In this document: piece after piece, positions 26,822-35,413 of the stretch | How positions within the stretch are numbered: position 1 is the first letter of the stretch | How the letters are laid out: each line of letters begins with the position of its first letter | Source of the DNA: a virus | DNA length: 50,286 nt | Virus record (IMG/VR): IMGVR_UViG_3300025617_000935 | Location: 1-50,286 of that record | Strand: one strand, 5' to 3' | Program-made: the position numbers and the translations under genes | Notes under the pieces: generated by a model | Told to the model about the DNA's origin: nothing | The model's input: the letters and a program-made list of their open reading frames with translations, nothing else | Databases searched by the model: none

Positions 26822-27734
26822 CGATATAACATTTGATATGCTAGGAACAAGACGACAACGTCCTATGTACCTTAGTAAGTTTACAAAGTTTAGACAGAAT
26901 CTAAGTATGAACGATTATCCAAAAGATCCACACGCTTATACAGAAGTTTTTCTTAAAGAAGTAGACGCTTGGATACATGCACATAAACACGTAAAATACA
27001 CAGGATTAGAAAACTTTAAACGCAGAGACGCTATACTTGGCACTACACATCAATTAGATGAATTACACCAGCTGTACGGTGCTAACATAGCTACATACAA
27101 AGGCGAATACAAGTATCATCGAAGACTAACAGACTTTACTGTTAAACAGATTACACATTATAAAGACCTAAAACCAGGCGATGTATTTATTGTAAGCTAT
27201 CCAAGTTGCATTACTACAGGTTACCATGAGAACTTTGATTTGCTACTAGACTATTGTGACGAGCATAGTATACCAGTGCATATAGATGGTGCTTGGTTTG
27301 GACAATGCAGAAACTTTGATTTTGATGTTACACACCCGGCTGTAAAAAGTGTTAGTGTAAGTTTATCAAAAGCACTAGGCATGGGCAGTCAGCGTATAGG
27401 TATCAGATATACTAAAGAGAAAACTACTGGCCCGATAAGTATTATGAATGATTTTGCTTATGCAAATGTTAGCGATATGTGGATAGGTGTAGAAGCAATG
27501 AAACACTTTGGTCCTGATTATTGGTGGGCAAATTACGGAGATTTATATAGCAAAGTATGTAAAGATTTTAGTTTAAAAGAATCAGATAGTATACATGTTG
27601 GATGGATAGATGATGATGATGGAACTCATCAGTTTGGTGTACGTACACCGTTACGTTTTTTAATTGAAGGTATATTTGATGAACGTGGAACTGATAAAGG
27701 GTTGAACAAAATTGAAAGAGAAGAGAGATCGTAA
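26811..27734 (+). CDS. Fold-type I PLP-dependent enzyme
   Basis: 307 residues. IPVHIDGAWFGQC gives the aspartate (D159) that pairs with the PLP nitrogen, and SVSVSLSKALGMGSQRIG gives the Schiff-base lysine (K187). FIVSYPSCITTGYHENFDLLLDYC looks like the strand and loop before it. The layout matches aminotransferase class I/II-like or class V-like enzymes, but it is short (usual 380-450), chiefly at the C-terminus. Likely an aminotransferase, decarboxylase or lyase; the reaction is not decidable. Followed by TAATG into a QueC-like gene. Confidence 0.72.
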   Translation: MEYNDITFDMLGTRRQRPMYLSKFTKFRQNLSMNDYPKDPHAYTEVFLKEVDAWIHAHKHVKYTGLENFKRRDAILGTTHQLDELHQLYGANIATYKGEYKYHRRLTDFTVKQITHYKDLKPGDVFIVSYPSCITTGYHENFDLLLDYCDEHSIPVHIDGAWFGQCRNFDFDVTHPAVKSVSVSLSKALGMGSQRIGIRYTKEKTTGPISIMNDFAYANVSDMWIGVEAMKHFGPDYWWANYGDLYSKVCKDFSLKESDSIHVGWIDDDDGTHQFGVRTPLRFLIEGIFDERGTDKGLNKIEREERS

Positions 27735-28483
27735 TGGAACTACATTTTGAGCCAGGTGTAAAAAGAGTTGCAGTAAAGTTAAGTGGTGGAGCAGACAGTG
27801 CTATTGTTTATTATGCAGTGTGTGATTACTACAAAGACATGCCGGATGTTGAAATTTATACACTTACACTAGATACAAAATTAAAATGGTGGTACAGTCA
27901 TGGTGCTAATAATATAATCGAAAAAGTTGGCGAAATGACAGGCAAATATCCTACTGAGCGTATTGTACTTAACTATGATAAGTATGACAGTCCAACTGTT
28001 GGACATGAATACGAAAATGGTATTAAAATATTAACTAACGATGCAGTAAGTAAATACAACATTGAAGTTAGTTATTCTGGGCTAACTTTAAATCCGCCTG
28101 TAGATGAATTTAAACAATTCTTTGTGGACAATAATCATAAGTTTGAGTTAGATTTAGAAAGAGTAAACTATTCCATAGATATTAAAAGAGATAAAACGCG
28201 AGATACTGCTCATCCAGAGTATGGTAAAATAATTATGCGCGGCAAAGCGGTAGATAAAGCTGGCGGATTTACTGGTCCAAATTTTATAGGAGTAAGACCG
28301 TTTATGCAGTCAGATAAAAGAGCTGTAAGAGATTTATATCATCAATATGGTGTATTTGAAGACCTATATCCACTAACATTTAGTTGTGAAGATTTTCCTA
28401 GATTCTCTCATGATGATCTAGTTCATTGTAAATATTGTTTCTTTTGTTTAGAAAGATATTATGGGTTTGGCAGAATTGTATGA
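27734..28483 (+). CDS. QueC-like PP-loop ATPase
   Basis: 249 residues. PP-loop SGGADS at 17-22 (KRVAVKLSGGADSAIVYY) and C-terminal SCEDF...HCKYCFFCLERYYG. It shares the middle block YSGLTLNPP with YSGTTMNPP (16647) and YTGMTINAP (32485), probably a substrate or ligand loop particular to this phage set. Position between a PLP enzyme and two methyltransferases. Predicted ATP-dependent carboxylate activation; ammonia or amine acceptor not known. Confidence 0.8.
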   Translation: MELHFEPGVKRVAVKLSGGADSAIVYYAVCDYYKDMPDVEIYTLTLDTKLKWWYSHGANNIIEKVGEMTGKYPTERIVLNYDKYDSPTVGHEYENGIKILTNDAVSKYNIEVSYSGLTLNPPVDEFKQFFVDNNHKFELDLERVNYSIDIKRDKTRDTAHPEYGKIIMRGKAVDKAGGFTGPNFIGVRPFMQSDKRAVRDLYHQYGVFEDLYPLTFSCEDFPRFSHDDLVHCKYCFFCLERYYGFGRIV

Positions 28484-29127
28484 TAAGCAACGAAGCACCC
28501 TTATTAGATGGATGGGTATCAAGAGAAGAATGCGGTTTAGTAAGTAAATGGATGAAATCTGATACAGGTGATATACTCGAAACAGGCAGTGCAATAGGAA
28601 GATTGTTTGATTTTTTACATAGTCGACATAGACAATGGAACTATGTAAGTGTCGACCCGTTGCACAAAAGAGAAGTATTTATACAACTTGATTATAATAA
28701 ACGATATTGGGATGAAGGAAATCGTGGACCGCGTGTGACTAATGAAATGTTGCAGAATAATATACCTTTTGCCGAGCATCATGCTTGTGATTTTGAAAAT
28801 TTTAAAACTGATAGGAAGTTTGATGTTATTAGTATGGGTATGAATAATCCTAACATACATTGGCCCAAAGTTTATATAAAAGCATTTAAACTGTTAAAAC
28901 CTGGCGGAGTTATTATTGGAAGAAATATATACGATCGTACCGGTGCAATTAATAGACCAGACGGTCATCCTGGTGTAACATATTCTATTGCACATACTAT
29001 AAGAAAATATATCATATTAGATGCTAAAAAGGGAAGTTTTGTTATAGACGGAACACGTTGGAAAAATATACCAGAAAGCGATAGGTATTATGACGAAGAT
29101 TCATTAAGTTGGAAATTAAAGACATGA
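28480..29127 (+). CDS. Class I SAM-dependent methyltransferase-like protein
   Basis: 215 residues from ATG 28480 (ATGA overlap with the QueC-like stop; a longer frame upstream would overlap it by 45 bases without a ribosome site). DILETGSAIGRLFDFL is the glycine-rich SAM loop, YVSVDP the acidic strand end, KFDVISMGMNN the catalytic strand and KLLKPGGVIIG the typical post-fold motif. The next gene is its tandem paralogue. Target unknown. Confidence 0.75.
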   Translation: MISNEAPLLDGWVSREECGLVSKWMKSDTGDILETGSAIGRLFDFLHSRHRQWNYVSVDPLHKREVFIQLDYNKRYWDEGNRGPRVTNEMLQNNIPFAEHHACDFENFKTDRKFDVISMGMNNPNIHWPKVYIKAFKLLKPGGVIIGRNIYDRTGAINRPDGHPGVTYSIAHTIRKYIILDAKKGSFVIDGTRWKNIPESDRYYDEDSLSWKLKT

Positions 29128-29648
29128 TAACTGAAGGATGGATTAGTTTGCAGGAAATGGAGTTTGTAAAAAAACAAATGACATCACCTGTTGGAAATAT
29201 TTTAGAAGTTGGATCGGCAAATGGAAGATTATTTTCCTATCTTTATGATAGCTATCCTACATGGAAATATGTAGCAGTTGATCCGTGGGAGCAAGAAAAT
29301 GTAAGATTACAAGTTGACTGGGAAAAAGGATATTTTGATCCCGGAAACTTAAAAGAAGTTATAACCGTTGATATGTTTAAATCACACTGTCCTTATGCAG
29401 AAACACATGAGGTATATTTTGAAAATTTTGAAACCTCTCAAAAATATGATATTATAAGTATGGGACTGGTAAGTAGTAGTATAGATTGGAAAAGCTCTTA
29501 TAATAAAGCATTTTCGTTTTTAAAGGACAATGGTATTATTATAGGAAGAAACTTAACCCATAAAAAATATGGCCCAATAATTGAAAAAGTAATATGTGAT
29601 CATAAAATAGTTGATAAATGCAAAGGCTCGTTTATAATAAGGAAGTAA
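29124..29648 (+). CDS. Class I SAM-dependent methyltransferase-like protein, tandem paralogue
   Basis: 174 residues from ATG 29124, an ATGA overlap; the TTG at 29109 is less likely. NILEVGSANGRLFSYL, YVAVDPWEQENVRLQVDW, KYDIISMGL and SFLKDNGIIIGRNL align with the preceding protein block by block (ILETGSAIGRLF, YVSVDP, FDVISMGM, GVIIGRN). Shorter by loss of part of the C-terminal region. Probably acts in the same step or on a second position. Confidence 0.74.
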   Translation: MITEGWISLQEMEFVKKQMTSPVGNILEVGSANGRLFSYLYDSYPTWKYVAVDPWEQENVRLQVDWEKGYFDPGNLKEVITVDMFKSHCPYAETHEVYFENFETSQKYDIISMGLVSSSIDWKSSYNKAFSFLKDNGIIIGRNLTHKKYGPIIEKVICDHKIVDKCKGSFIIRK

Positions 29649-29649
29649 T

Positions 29650-30327
29650 ATGTATAATTTTGGTACACACAACATTGATTTAGATATAAATTTTCATAAA
29701 GAGTTAGCAAATAAGATGTTTAGTACATCAGATATAAAACTAACTGGTACAAAAAACTTTAATTATTTTTGTGCGGTTCCTAAAGATATTAAAAATAACT
29801 TACGTGATTTTGCAAATAATCTTACAGGAAATTTTAATGATTGGCATTTTGATTACTTTCATAGTGGCGAACCTGCAGGGTTGCATACCGATTTTGATAC
29901 AGTGCCTTGGGATGAAAAAATAGAATGTCATGTAGTTGTGGGTTTGATTATTCCACTTGAATGGAAATGCAAACAACCGTATACAGTAAACTATAATAGA
30001 GTTTCTGCTATTCCTCGAAAGTTAATCTATACAAAAGGCGAAATGCGATATCGTGATAATAACGAAGTATTTGTATATAGAGATAAATGGGAATACGATA
30101 AAGAAGTACAACGTTATAATCCTGCTGATACAGCATATGCTAAAGAGTATGCAGATTTAAAAGTTCATAGTGTATATGAATGGAAAATAGGAACAGCAAT
30201 GTTATTTGATGCAAAACGTTGGCATAGTAGCAGTTGGTTTTTAAGTAATAATAACTTACCCGAAACTTCGGTAGAATATAAACGTGCAATAATAGGATTT
30301 GGATCAATAGATGTTCAGCGCAATTAA
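29650..30327 (+). CDS. 2-oxoglutarate/Fe(II) oxygenase-like protein
   Basis: 225 residues. WHFDYFHSGEPAGLHTDFD gives an HxD iron-binding pair (H79, D81), RWHSSSWF the second histidine (H192), and KRAIIGFGS a basic residue where 2-oxoglutarate is held in the double-stranded beta-helix fold. Two hydrophobic strands (HVVVGLIIPLEW, GTAMLFDA) fit that fold. A hydroxylase or desaturase role is likely, though the family is not exact. Lies between methyltransferases and an rSAM gene. Confidence 0.66.
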   Translation: MYNFGTHNIDLDINFHKELANKMFSTSDIKLTGTKNFNYFCAVPKDIKNNLRDFANNLTGNFNDWHFDYFHSGEPAGLHTDFDTVPWDEKIECHVVVGLIIPLEWKCKQPYTVNYNRVSAIPRKLIYTKGEMRYRDNNEVFVYRDKWEYDKEVQRYNPADTAYAKEYADLKVHSVYEWKIGTAMLFDAKRWHSSSWFLSNNNLPETSVEYKRAIIGFGSIDVQRN

Positions 30328-31507
30328 TCAAGTAGATAATGATAGTTTTGATGTAGTATGGGATTTAGGAAGACGGTGTACATATGCTTGTACTTATTGT
30401 GGTCCCCATCATAGTAATAAAACTTCACCTAATACTACACTCGAAACTCTTAAACATACATTAGATGGTGTTGTTAAGTATAGTGAACTATATGACAAAT
30501 ATCGTGCAGTACCTAAAAAAACAACGTTAGCATTTACAGGTGGCGAACCAACTATCAACCCGGATTTTTTTGAATTTATCGAATATTGTAACGAGGCATA
30601 TCCTAAAGTAAAGACCAACATTACAACCAATGGATGTTATACTCCTAAAAAATGTCAACAGATCATTGATAACATCGACAGTTGTACATTAAGTTGGCAT
30701 GCCGAGCAAAGTAAACTCGAAGAAAAACTAGTTCGTAATAATATTATTGCAATGAAAGAAGCTGATTATAACTTTAGAATAAACTTGATGTTCCACAAAG
30801 ATTATTTTGACGAATGCATCGCTGTTGCAGATTGGCTAGATGAACTTGGTGTACGTTATACTCCTAGAATTATCGGTGATAGTGGAAATCCTAAAGATGT
30901 TGAAGATGGATCTGCACACATTTATACAGAAGAACAACATCAATGGTTCAAAGACTATTGGAGTAGAGGTAAAAAAGAAACAGTAAATAAAAAAGCCAAG
31001 AGTTGCGAAATGGCACAAAACATTGGTCGCCCATGTTGTGCCGGAAGAAAACTTGATTTGTGTATAGATGATAAATGGACAGTAGGATCCTTTGTTCCTA
31101 CTAACAACTTTAAAGGTTGGAACTGTATGATTAACTGGGATTTTCTTTTTATAAACAGTGAACTTGACGGAGTATGGCATCATCAGACTTGTCAAGTTAA
31201 TATGGATGGTCAAGTTGGGCCGATTGGTAAAGCAAGCCGCTTTGATTTGATCAATAACAACCTTGAAAAAACTTTAAGTGAAGGTAAGATTCCTTTTATT
31301 AAATGTCCTAAAAGCTATTGTGGCTGCGGATTGTGTTCGCCGAAAGGATTAAATACTAATACAGCGTTAGATATTTTTTATAAAAACACAAAGAACTTAG
31401 AACCAATTCTGCAAGAAGAGGTCAAAGAAGAAAATAAAGATTTATCTATAATACGTATGTTAAAAAATATAGATAAGGAAAACAAAAATGTATTACACCG
31501 CCGCTGA
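30311..31507 (+). CDS. Radical SAM protein with cysteine-rich C-terminus
   Basis: 398 residues. Motif C23-x3-C27-x2-C30 (RRCTYACTYCGPHHSNK), LAFTGGEPTINPDF, then GRPCCAGRK, FKGWNCMINWDF, WHHQTCQ and CPKSYCGCGLCSPKG. It is a clear paralogue of 19659-20813, differing by a C-terminal extension of about 40 charged residues. ATG overlaps the previous stop; a nitroreductase-like gene follows with 20-base overlap. Confidence 0.88.
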   Translation: MFSAINQVDNDSFDVVWDLGRRCTYACTYCGPHHSNKTSPNTTLETLKHTLDGVVKYSELYDKYRAVPKKTTLAFTGGEPTINPDFFEFIEYCNEAYPKVKTNITTNGCYTPKKCQQIIDNIDSCTLSWHAEQSKLEEKLVRNNIIAMKEADYNFRINLMFHKDYFDECIAVADWLDELGVRYTPRIIGDSGNPKDVEDGSAHIYTEEQHQWFKDYWSRGKKETVNKKAKSCEMAQNIGRPCCAGRKLDLCIDDKWTVGSFVPTNNFKGWNCMINWDFLFINSELDGVWHHQTCQVNMDGQVGPIGKASRFDLINNNLEKTLSEGKIPFIKCPKSYCGCGLCSPKGLNTNTALDIFYKNTKNLEPILQEEVKEENKDLSIIRMLKNIDKENKNVLHRR

Positions 31508-32495
31508 TATAGTCTTAGAAAATAAAGAAAATATAATATCAAACATACTTTTGTGGATTAAAAATACACATCCTAATAGAACAGATACCCTACGTAAATG
31601 TAATAGAGATTTACGTAATGTAATCAATGCATTTATTAATGGATTAAAATTTAACAATAAGGAACATATACAGTTTATAGTAGAAGAGTTTTATAGAAAT
31701 AATACATTACAACTGCAATCAACTGACGTTGAGGTTGCATGTTATACTATGTTAAAAGATCAAATAATAGAGCTATGCGGTGGCGACATACATGCAAACT
31801 CAGAATCACTTCAAGTAATCAATCATATTAAATACCTTTATTATGAATTAACAACTCAGCTAGTTAATGGACCAGTGTATACAGAAATGAATGTAGAAAA
31901 AGCAAGTTTTATAGCTGAAAGATGTCAGCGCAACTGGGATTATGATAATCCTGTAAGTATAGCTGATTATAATAGTATAATTCAATCAGCTACTACTATG
32001 CCATCAAAACAAAATCGACAATATTATAGCCTATTAGTAAGTACAAATAAAGATTTTAACCGATTATGTTATTCTTTAGCAGTTGATCGTACCAATCCTC
32101 ACTTCGATCAACCTATCCATCGTAATGGTCAAGTTCTTGCACCAATGTTAATGATTTTTATGCCAGCAGACGAAAGCAAAATAGATGATCCGTACAATGA
32201 TGATTTTGAAAAAAACTTTCATATAAGTATAGGCCTTTCTTCGGGTGTAGCTGCTCATTCTGCTGCTATGCTAGGATATAAAACTGGATTCTGTGCATGT
32301 GCAGCCTGGGAAGAGTTGTATACTGCATTAAATGAACAGTATAATATTCCAATACCAAGTTGGAATAGAGGATTAATGTTAGGCATTGGTAATCCTATTT
32401 GGGAGTATTCTAGACATAATGTCTTTGTAGATAATGTTTTATACAATACTAATGATTCTTATGATAAAATAGTGGATGTAGAATTTGTACATTAA
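31488..32495 (+). CDS. Nitroreductase-like flavoprotein with N-terminal helical extension
   Basis: 335 residues. The last 190 show FMN nitroreductase features: VSIADYNSIIQSATTMPSKQN (the family's start, ...ileaA..APSa.N), HRNGQVLAPMLMIFMP, HISIGLSSGVAAHSAAMLGYKTGFC and LMLGIGNP. Residues 1-130 are a polar helical extension not normal for the family. Some members dehydrogenate azoline rings or reduce carbonyls in natural-product pathways (established knowledge), which fits a biosynthetic cluster. FMN binding is inferred. Confidence 0.7.
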   Translation: MYYTAADIVLENKENIISNILLWIKNTHPNRTDTLRKCNRDLRNVINAFINGLKFNNKEHIQFIVEEFYRNNTLQLQSTDVEVACYTMLKDQIIELCGGDIHANSESLQVINHIKYLYYELTTQLVNGPVYTEMNVEKASFIAERCQRNWDYDNPVSIADYNSIIQSATTMPSKQNRQYYSLLVSTNKDFNRLCYSLAVDRTNPHFDQPIHRNGQVLAPMLMIFMPADESKIDDPYNDDFEKNFHISIGLSSGVAAHSAAMLGYKTGFCACAAWEELYTALNEQYNIPIPSWNRGLMLGIGNPIWEYSRHNVFVDNVLYNTNDSYDKIVDVEFVH

Positions 32496-33204
32496 TAAAA
32501 AACTTAAAAATATTGCAGTTGAGTTGTCAGGTGGTGCCGAAAGTAGTTTACTATACTACTTGGTATGCAAAAACTATCAGGACTCTAATATATATCCAAT
32601 AACATTAGTAACAGAAAAAAAGCCATTGTATGCCGATGTTGCAAAACGTATTATTGACAAAGTTGAAGAACTAACAAATAAATCACCAGCAAAGCACATT
32701 GTAGTACACGGATCACAATCTAATTATGTTGATGCACTTGATAAAGGTGTAGACGATACTGTTGAAAAATATAATATTGATATCATTTATACTGGAATGA
32801 CTATAAATGCTCCAGCAGAAGATGTTATTAAATGGGTCGAATCAAAAGAAATTCAAACAAAATATAATATAGAACTTCAACGTGCTAAAAAACATATAAA
32901 CGGAAGAGATAAAAGTAGAGATAACCCTCCATCACATGATACAATCACAACACTTGCACCAAAACATAAAATATTACATTGTAGTCCGTGGAATGATCAA
33001 AATAAGAAAGCTATAATAGGTATGTATTGTAGAGAGGAAATACATCAAACATTATTTCCTCTCACAATCAGTTGTGCAGACGATAAAATTTTTGACACAG
33101 TTGAAGAATATATACATTGTGGGGATCAGTGTTTTCCTTGTATTGAACGAACGTGGGCAATGGATACGTTTAAGAAAGATTATACAGATGAACAAATGGT
33201 TTGA
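32485..33204 (+). CDS. QueC-like PP-loop ATPase with SGGAES loop
   Basis: 239 residues from a TTG start overlapping the previous stop. The loop is SGGAES at 15-20: the usual Asp is Glu. The C-terminus is SCADD...HCGDQCFPCIERTWA, with Cys spacing CGDQCFPC instead of CxxCxxC. Both changes set it apart from the four other copies. It may be altered in ATP or metal handling. Shares IYTGMTINAP with the related loop in 16647 and 27734. Confidence 0.77.
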   Translation: MYINKKLKNIAVELSGGAESSLLYYLVCKNYQDSNIYPITLVTEKKPLYADVAKRIIDKVEELTNKSPAKHIVVHGSQSNYVDALDKGVDDTVEKYNIDIIYTGMTINAPAEDVIKWVESKEIQTKYNIELQRAKKHINGRDKSRDNPPSHDTITTLAPKHKILHCSPWNDQNKKAIIGMYCREEIHQTLFPLTISCADDKIFDTVEEYIHCGDQCFPCIERTWAMDTFKKDYTDEQMV

Positions 33205-34264
33205 AACAAGTCAAATAGGTAGAATACAAATAGAATTAACAAACTATTGTAATGCAGCATGTCCTCAGTGCGATCGTTATGAGCAGTATGTTGATTGGAA
33301 AAATGGAAAAATAAAAGATCTTGGATTAAATGATGCATGGTTTACTCTAAAAGATATTAAAAAAATGTTAAAAAATCATAAATGGGACAATCTTCAATTT
33401 GTACATATGTGCGGAAATGTCGACGAACCAACTGTAAATCCTCAAATGTTAGAAATTTCAAAATATATTGCAACAAATATCAAATGTAAAGTTGCTATTT
33501 CAACAAATGGCGGAACTAGAGACGAAGAGTTTTGGACAAATCTAGGAAAACTATCAAAAGAAACTAAAAATATTGTAGTTGTATTTGGAGTTGACGGTCT
33601 AGAAGATACTAATCACATTTATCGAGTTCATGTTGATTGGAAAAAACTACAGCGTAACTGGCGTGCTTATATTAATGCAGGCGGCTATGCCGAATGGCAA
33701 TTTATTGTGTTTGATCATAACAAACATCAAATAGAAGATGCAAAAAAAATGTCAATCGAAGAAGGCTTTTATAATTTTAAAATAGTACAATCCGGTCGTG
33801 CAGATGTACTTGATTTACCCAATAATGATACTAAAAAGAAACAACCTGAAAAAGTTAAAAAACAAGAAGTACAAACTCCAGAATGGTATAATAGCGTAAG
33901 TCCAAATACAATAGACGGTATTCCAGTAACGGAATTTAAAAAAACTTCTCCTCAACTTGAATGTGTACGCTGCCCAGCAAAGTTAAACTCTAGAATAACT
34001 AAGTTTCATAATGGCATAGATGGTAATATTTATATCAGTGCTAAAGGATATGTAACTCCATGTTGTTGGATGGGAAGTCCTAGAGAACTAGATAAACTTT
34101 GGAAAACAGCTCCTAATTTAGATCCAAAAACGCACAACGTTCGTTATCATTCACTTGAAGATATAATTAATGGAGATTGGTTTGAACATATTAATAACCA
34201 GTTACAAACACACGAGCTATGTGTGTTTAAATGTAAAAATCTAATAGGAGATATACATTTATAA
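33188..34264 (+). CDS. Radical SAM protein with SPASM-like C-terminus (paralogue)
   Basis: 358 residues from ATG 33188; a longer frame upstream (33074) lies wholly inside the QueC-like gene and is rejected. Motif C21-x3-C25-x2-C28 (YCNAACPQCDRYEQY), CGNVDEPTVNP, a lysine-rich linker (KKKQPEKVKKQEV), ECVRCPAK, then GNIYISAKGYVTPCCW and a terminal CVFKC. Same family as 11948-13027 and 14196-15260. It is the last gene before the internal promoter at 34267. Confidence 0.87.
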   Translation: MNKWFETSQIGRIQIELTNYCNAACPQCDRYEQYVDWKNGKIKDLGLNDAWFTLKDIKKMLKNHKWDNLQFVHMCGNVDEPTVNPQMLEISKYIATNIKCKVAISTNGGTRDEEFWTNLGKLSKETKNIVVVFGVDGLEDTNHIYRVHVDWKKLQRNWRAYINAGGYAEWQFIVFDHNKHQIEDAKKMSIEEGFYNFKIVQSGRADVLDLPNNDTKKKQPEKVKKQEVQTPEWYNSVSPNTIDGIPVTEFKKTSPQLECVRCPAKLNSRITKFHNGIDGNIYISAKGYVTPCCWMGSPRELDKLWKTAPNLDPKTHNVRYHSLEDIINGDWFEHINNQLQTHELCVFKCKNLIGDIHL

Positions 34265-34266
34265 GG

Positions 34267-34294
34267 TTGACCTTTACTATAGAAATGTTATTAT
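34267..34294 (+). promoter_or_regulatory. Internal sigma70-type promoter, apparently leaderless
   Basis: TTGACC (34267-34272), 16 bases, TATTAT (34289-34294), then the ATG at 34301, again seven bases past the -10. No Shine-Dalgarno sequence lies between. Same geometry as the promoter at 8727-8755, and both are followed by ACNGT directly before ATG. Confidence 0.6.
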
Positions 34295-34300
34295 TACAGT

Positions 34301-35413
34301 ATGAATGAAGATTTAAAATGGTCCAACTATGACTTTACAAAAATACCTTTTGACGACATTGTTAGTGTTGGTCAGCGTACCCTGCTGTATCGTGATATAT
34401 TTACTGTTAGTTGGCTCCTTGGAAGATTCTGCAACTACAAATGCTCTTACTGTTGGCCTTATGCCCGCAGTGACCGTAAAGACCACCGTCCTACAGAACT
34501 ATGCTTACGGACCATAGATGAGATAAAGAGGCAGGCACGTGAAAACGGATTTAATAGTTATCATTTTAGTCTTAGTGGCGGGGAGCCTACTTTCCATCCT
34601 GGCTACTTGGATATTCTACAGCATCTGGCTGATGACGTAGACAACACCAACTATACCAGTGTACATATGACATCTAACTGTAGTCGAAACATGGCTTGGT
34701 TTGAAAAGTATGTAGAAGCAGTTAAGCCATTCCACCGTGCCAGCATTACAGCAAGTTTGCATACAGAACATTTAAATACAGTTGAGAAGATGCAAGACTT
34801 TGCAGACAAACTAATCTTCTGTCAGGAGCACGATGTTCAAGTTACAATCAATATGGTTATGGTTCCAGACTGGTTTGAACGAGATTGGGAAAACGCCCTA
34901 TTCTTCCACGAGCAAGGAATCAACGTTACACTCAAGCCGCAATCAGACCCTACTGCTAGTAGGGTGGTTGATGGATACAAACCGGAGGACCTAAAACGGT
35001 TACACAATGGTATGCCACAACGTGCATACACTGAAAACAAACGCAAGTGGCATGGTCGCCCAAGTCCTAACTTTGATATACCTAAAGATATGATGTACAT
35101 GCCTGATGCAAAAGTGCCTTGGCATATGCAAGTAGAATTTAGAGATAAAGCCGGTAAAGCATGGTATATGGATCAAGCAGAACGTTTTAATGCTTTCAAC
35201 TTTAACAAGTTTAAAGGTTGGAGTTGCAATGCTGGATATCAAGGTATCATTATACGTGAACCAGATGGCAGTGTAAAGCGCAGTTACAGTTGCCACGATG
35301 TTCCTCTAGGAAACATTGAAACAGGGTTTAAACTGTTTGATAAGCCTATGCCTTGTATTACAGACAGTTGTGTAAGCAGTGCTGATAGTAAGATACCTAA
35401 AAGGAAAATATAA
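34301..35413 (+). CDS. Radical SAM protein with SPASM-like C-terminus
   Basis: 370 residues. Motif C44-x3-C48-x2-C51 (FCNYKCSYCWPYARSD), FSLSGGEPTFHPGY, then FKGWSCNAGYQGIIIREPDGSVKR with a downstream SYSCHDVPLGN and CITDSC. Paralogue of 25242-26138. First gene behind the internal promoter; the codon usage in its first half seems slightly more GC-rich than its neighbours, which could reflect recent acquisition (impression, not measured). Followed by P450 with TAATG overlap. Confidence 0.87.
   Translation: MNEDLKWSNYDFTKIPFDDIVSVGQRTLLYRDIFTVSWLLGRFCNYKCSYCWPYARSDRKDHRPTELCLRTIDEIKRQARENGFNSYHFSLSGGEPTFHPGYLDILQHLADDVDNTNYTSVHMTSNCSRNMAWFEKYVEAVKPFHRASITASLHTEHLNTVEKMQDFADKLIFCQEHDVQVTINMVMVPDWFERDWENALFFHEQGINVTLKPQSDPTASRVVDGYKPEDLKRLHNGMPQRAYTENKRKWHGRPSPNFDIPKDMMYMPDAKVPWHMQVEFRDKAGKAWYMDQAERFNAFNFNKFKGWSCNAGYQGIIIREPDGSVKRSYSCHDVPLGNIETGFKLFDKPMPCITDSCVSSADSKIPKRKI

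Noticed and set aside
28435-28479. N-terminal extension of the methyltransferase at 28480
   Set aside because: Overlaps the zinc-type end of the QueC-like gene; the ATGA start fits the operon habit.
33074-33187. N-terminal extension of the rSAM gene at 33188
   Set aside because: Lies fully within the QueC-like gene in another frame and has no rSAM features; ATG at 33188 fits the paralogues' length.
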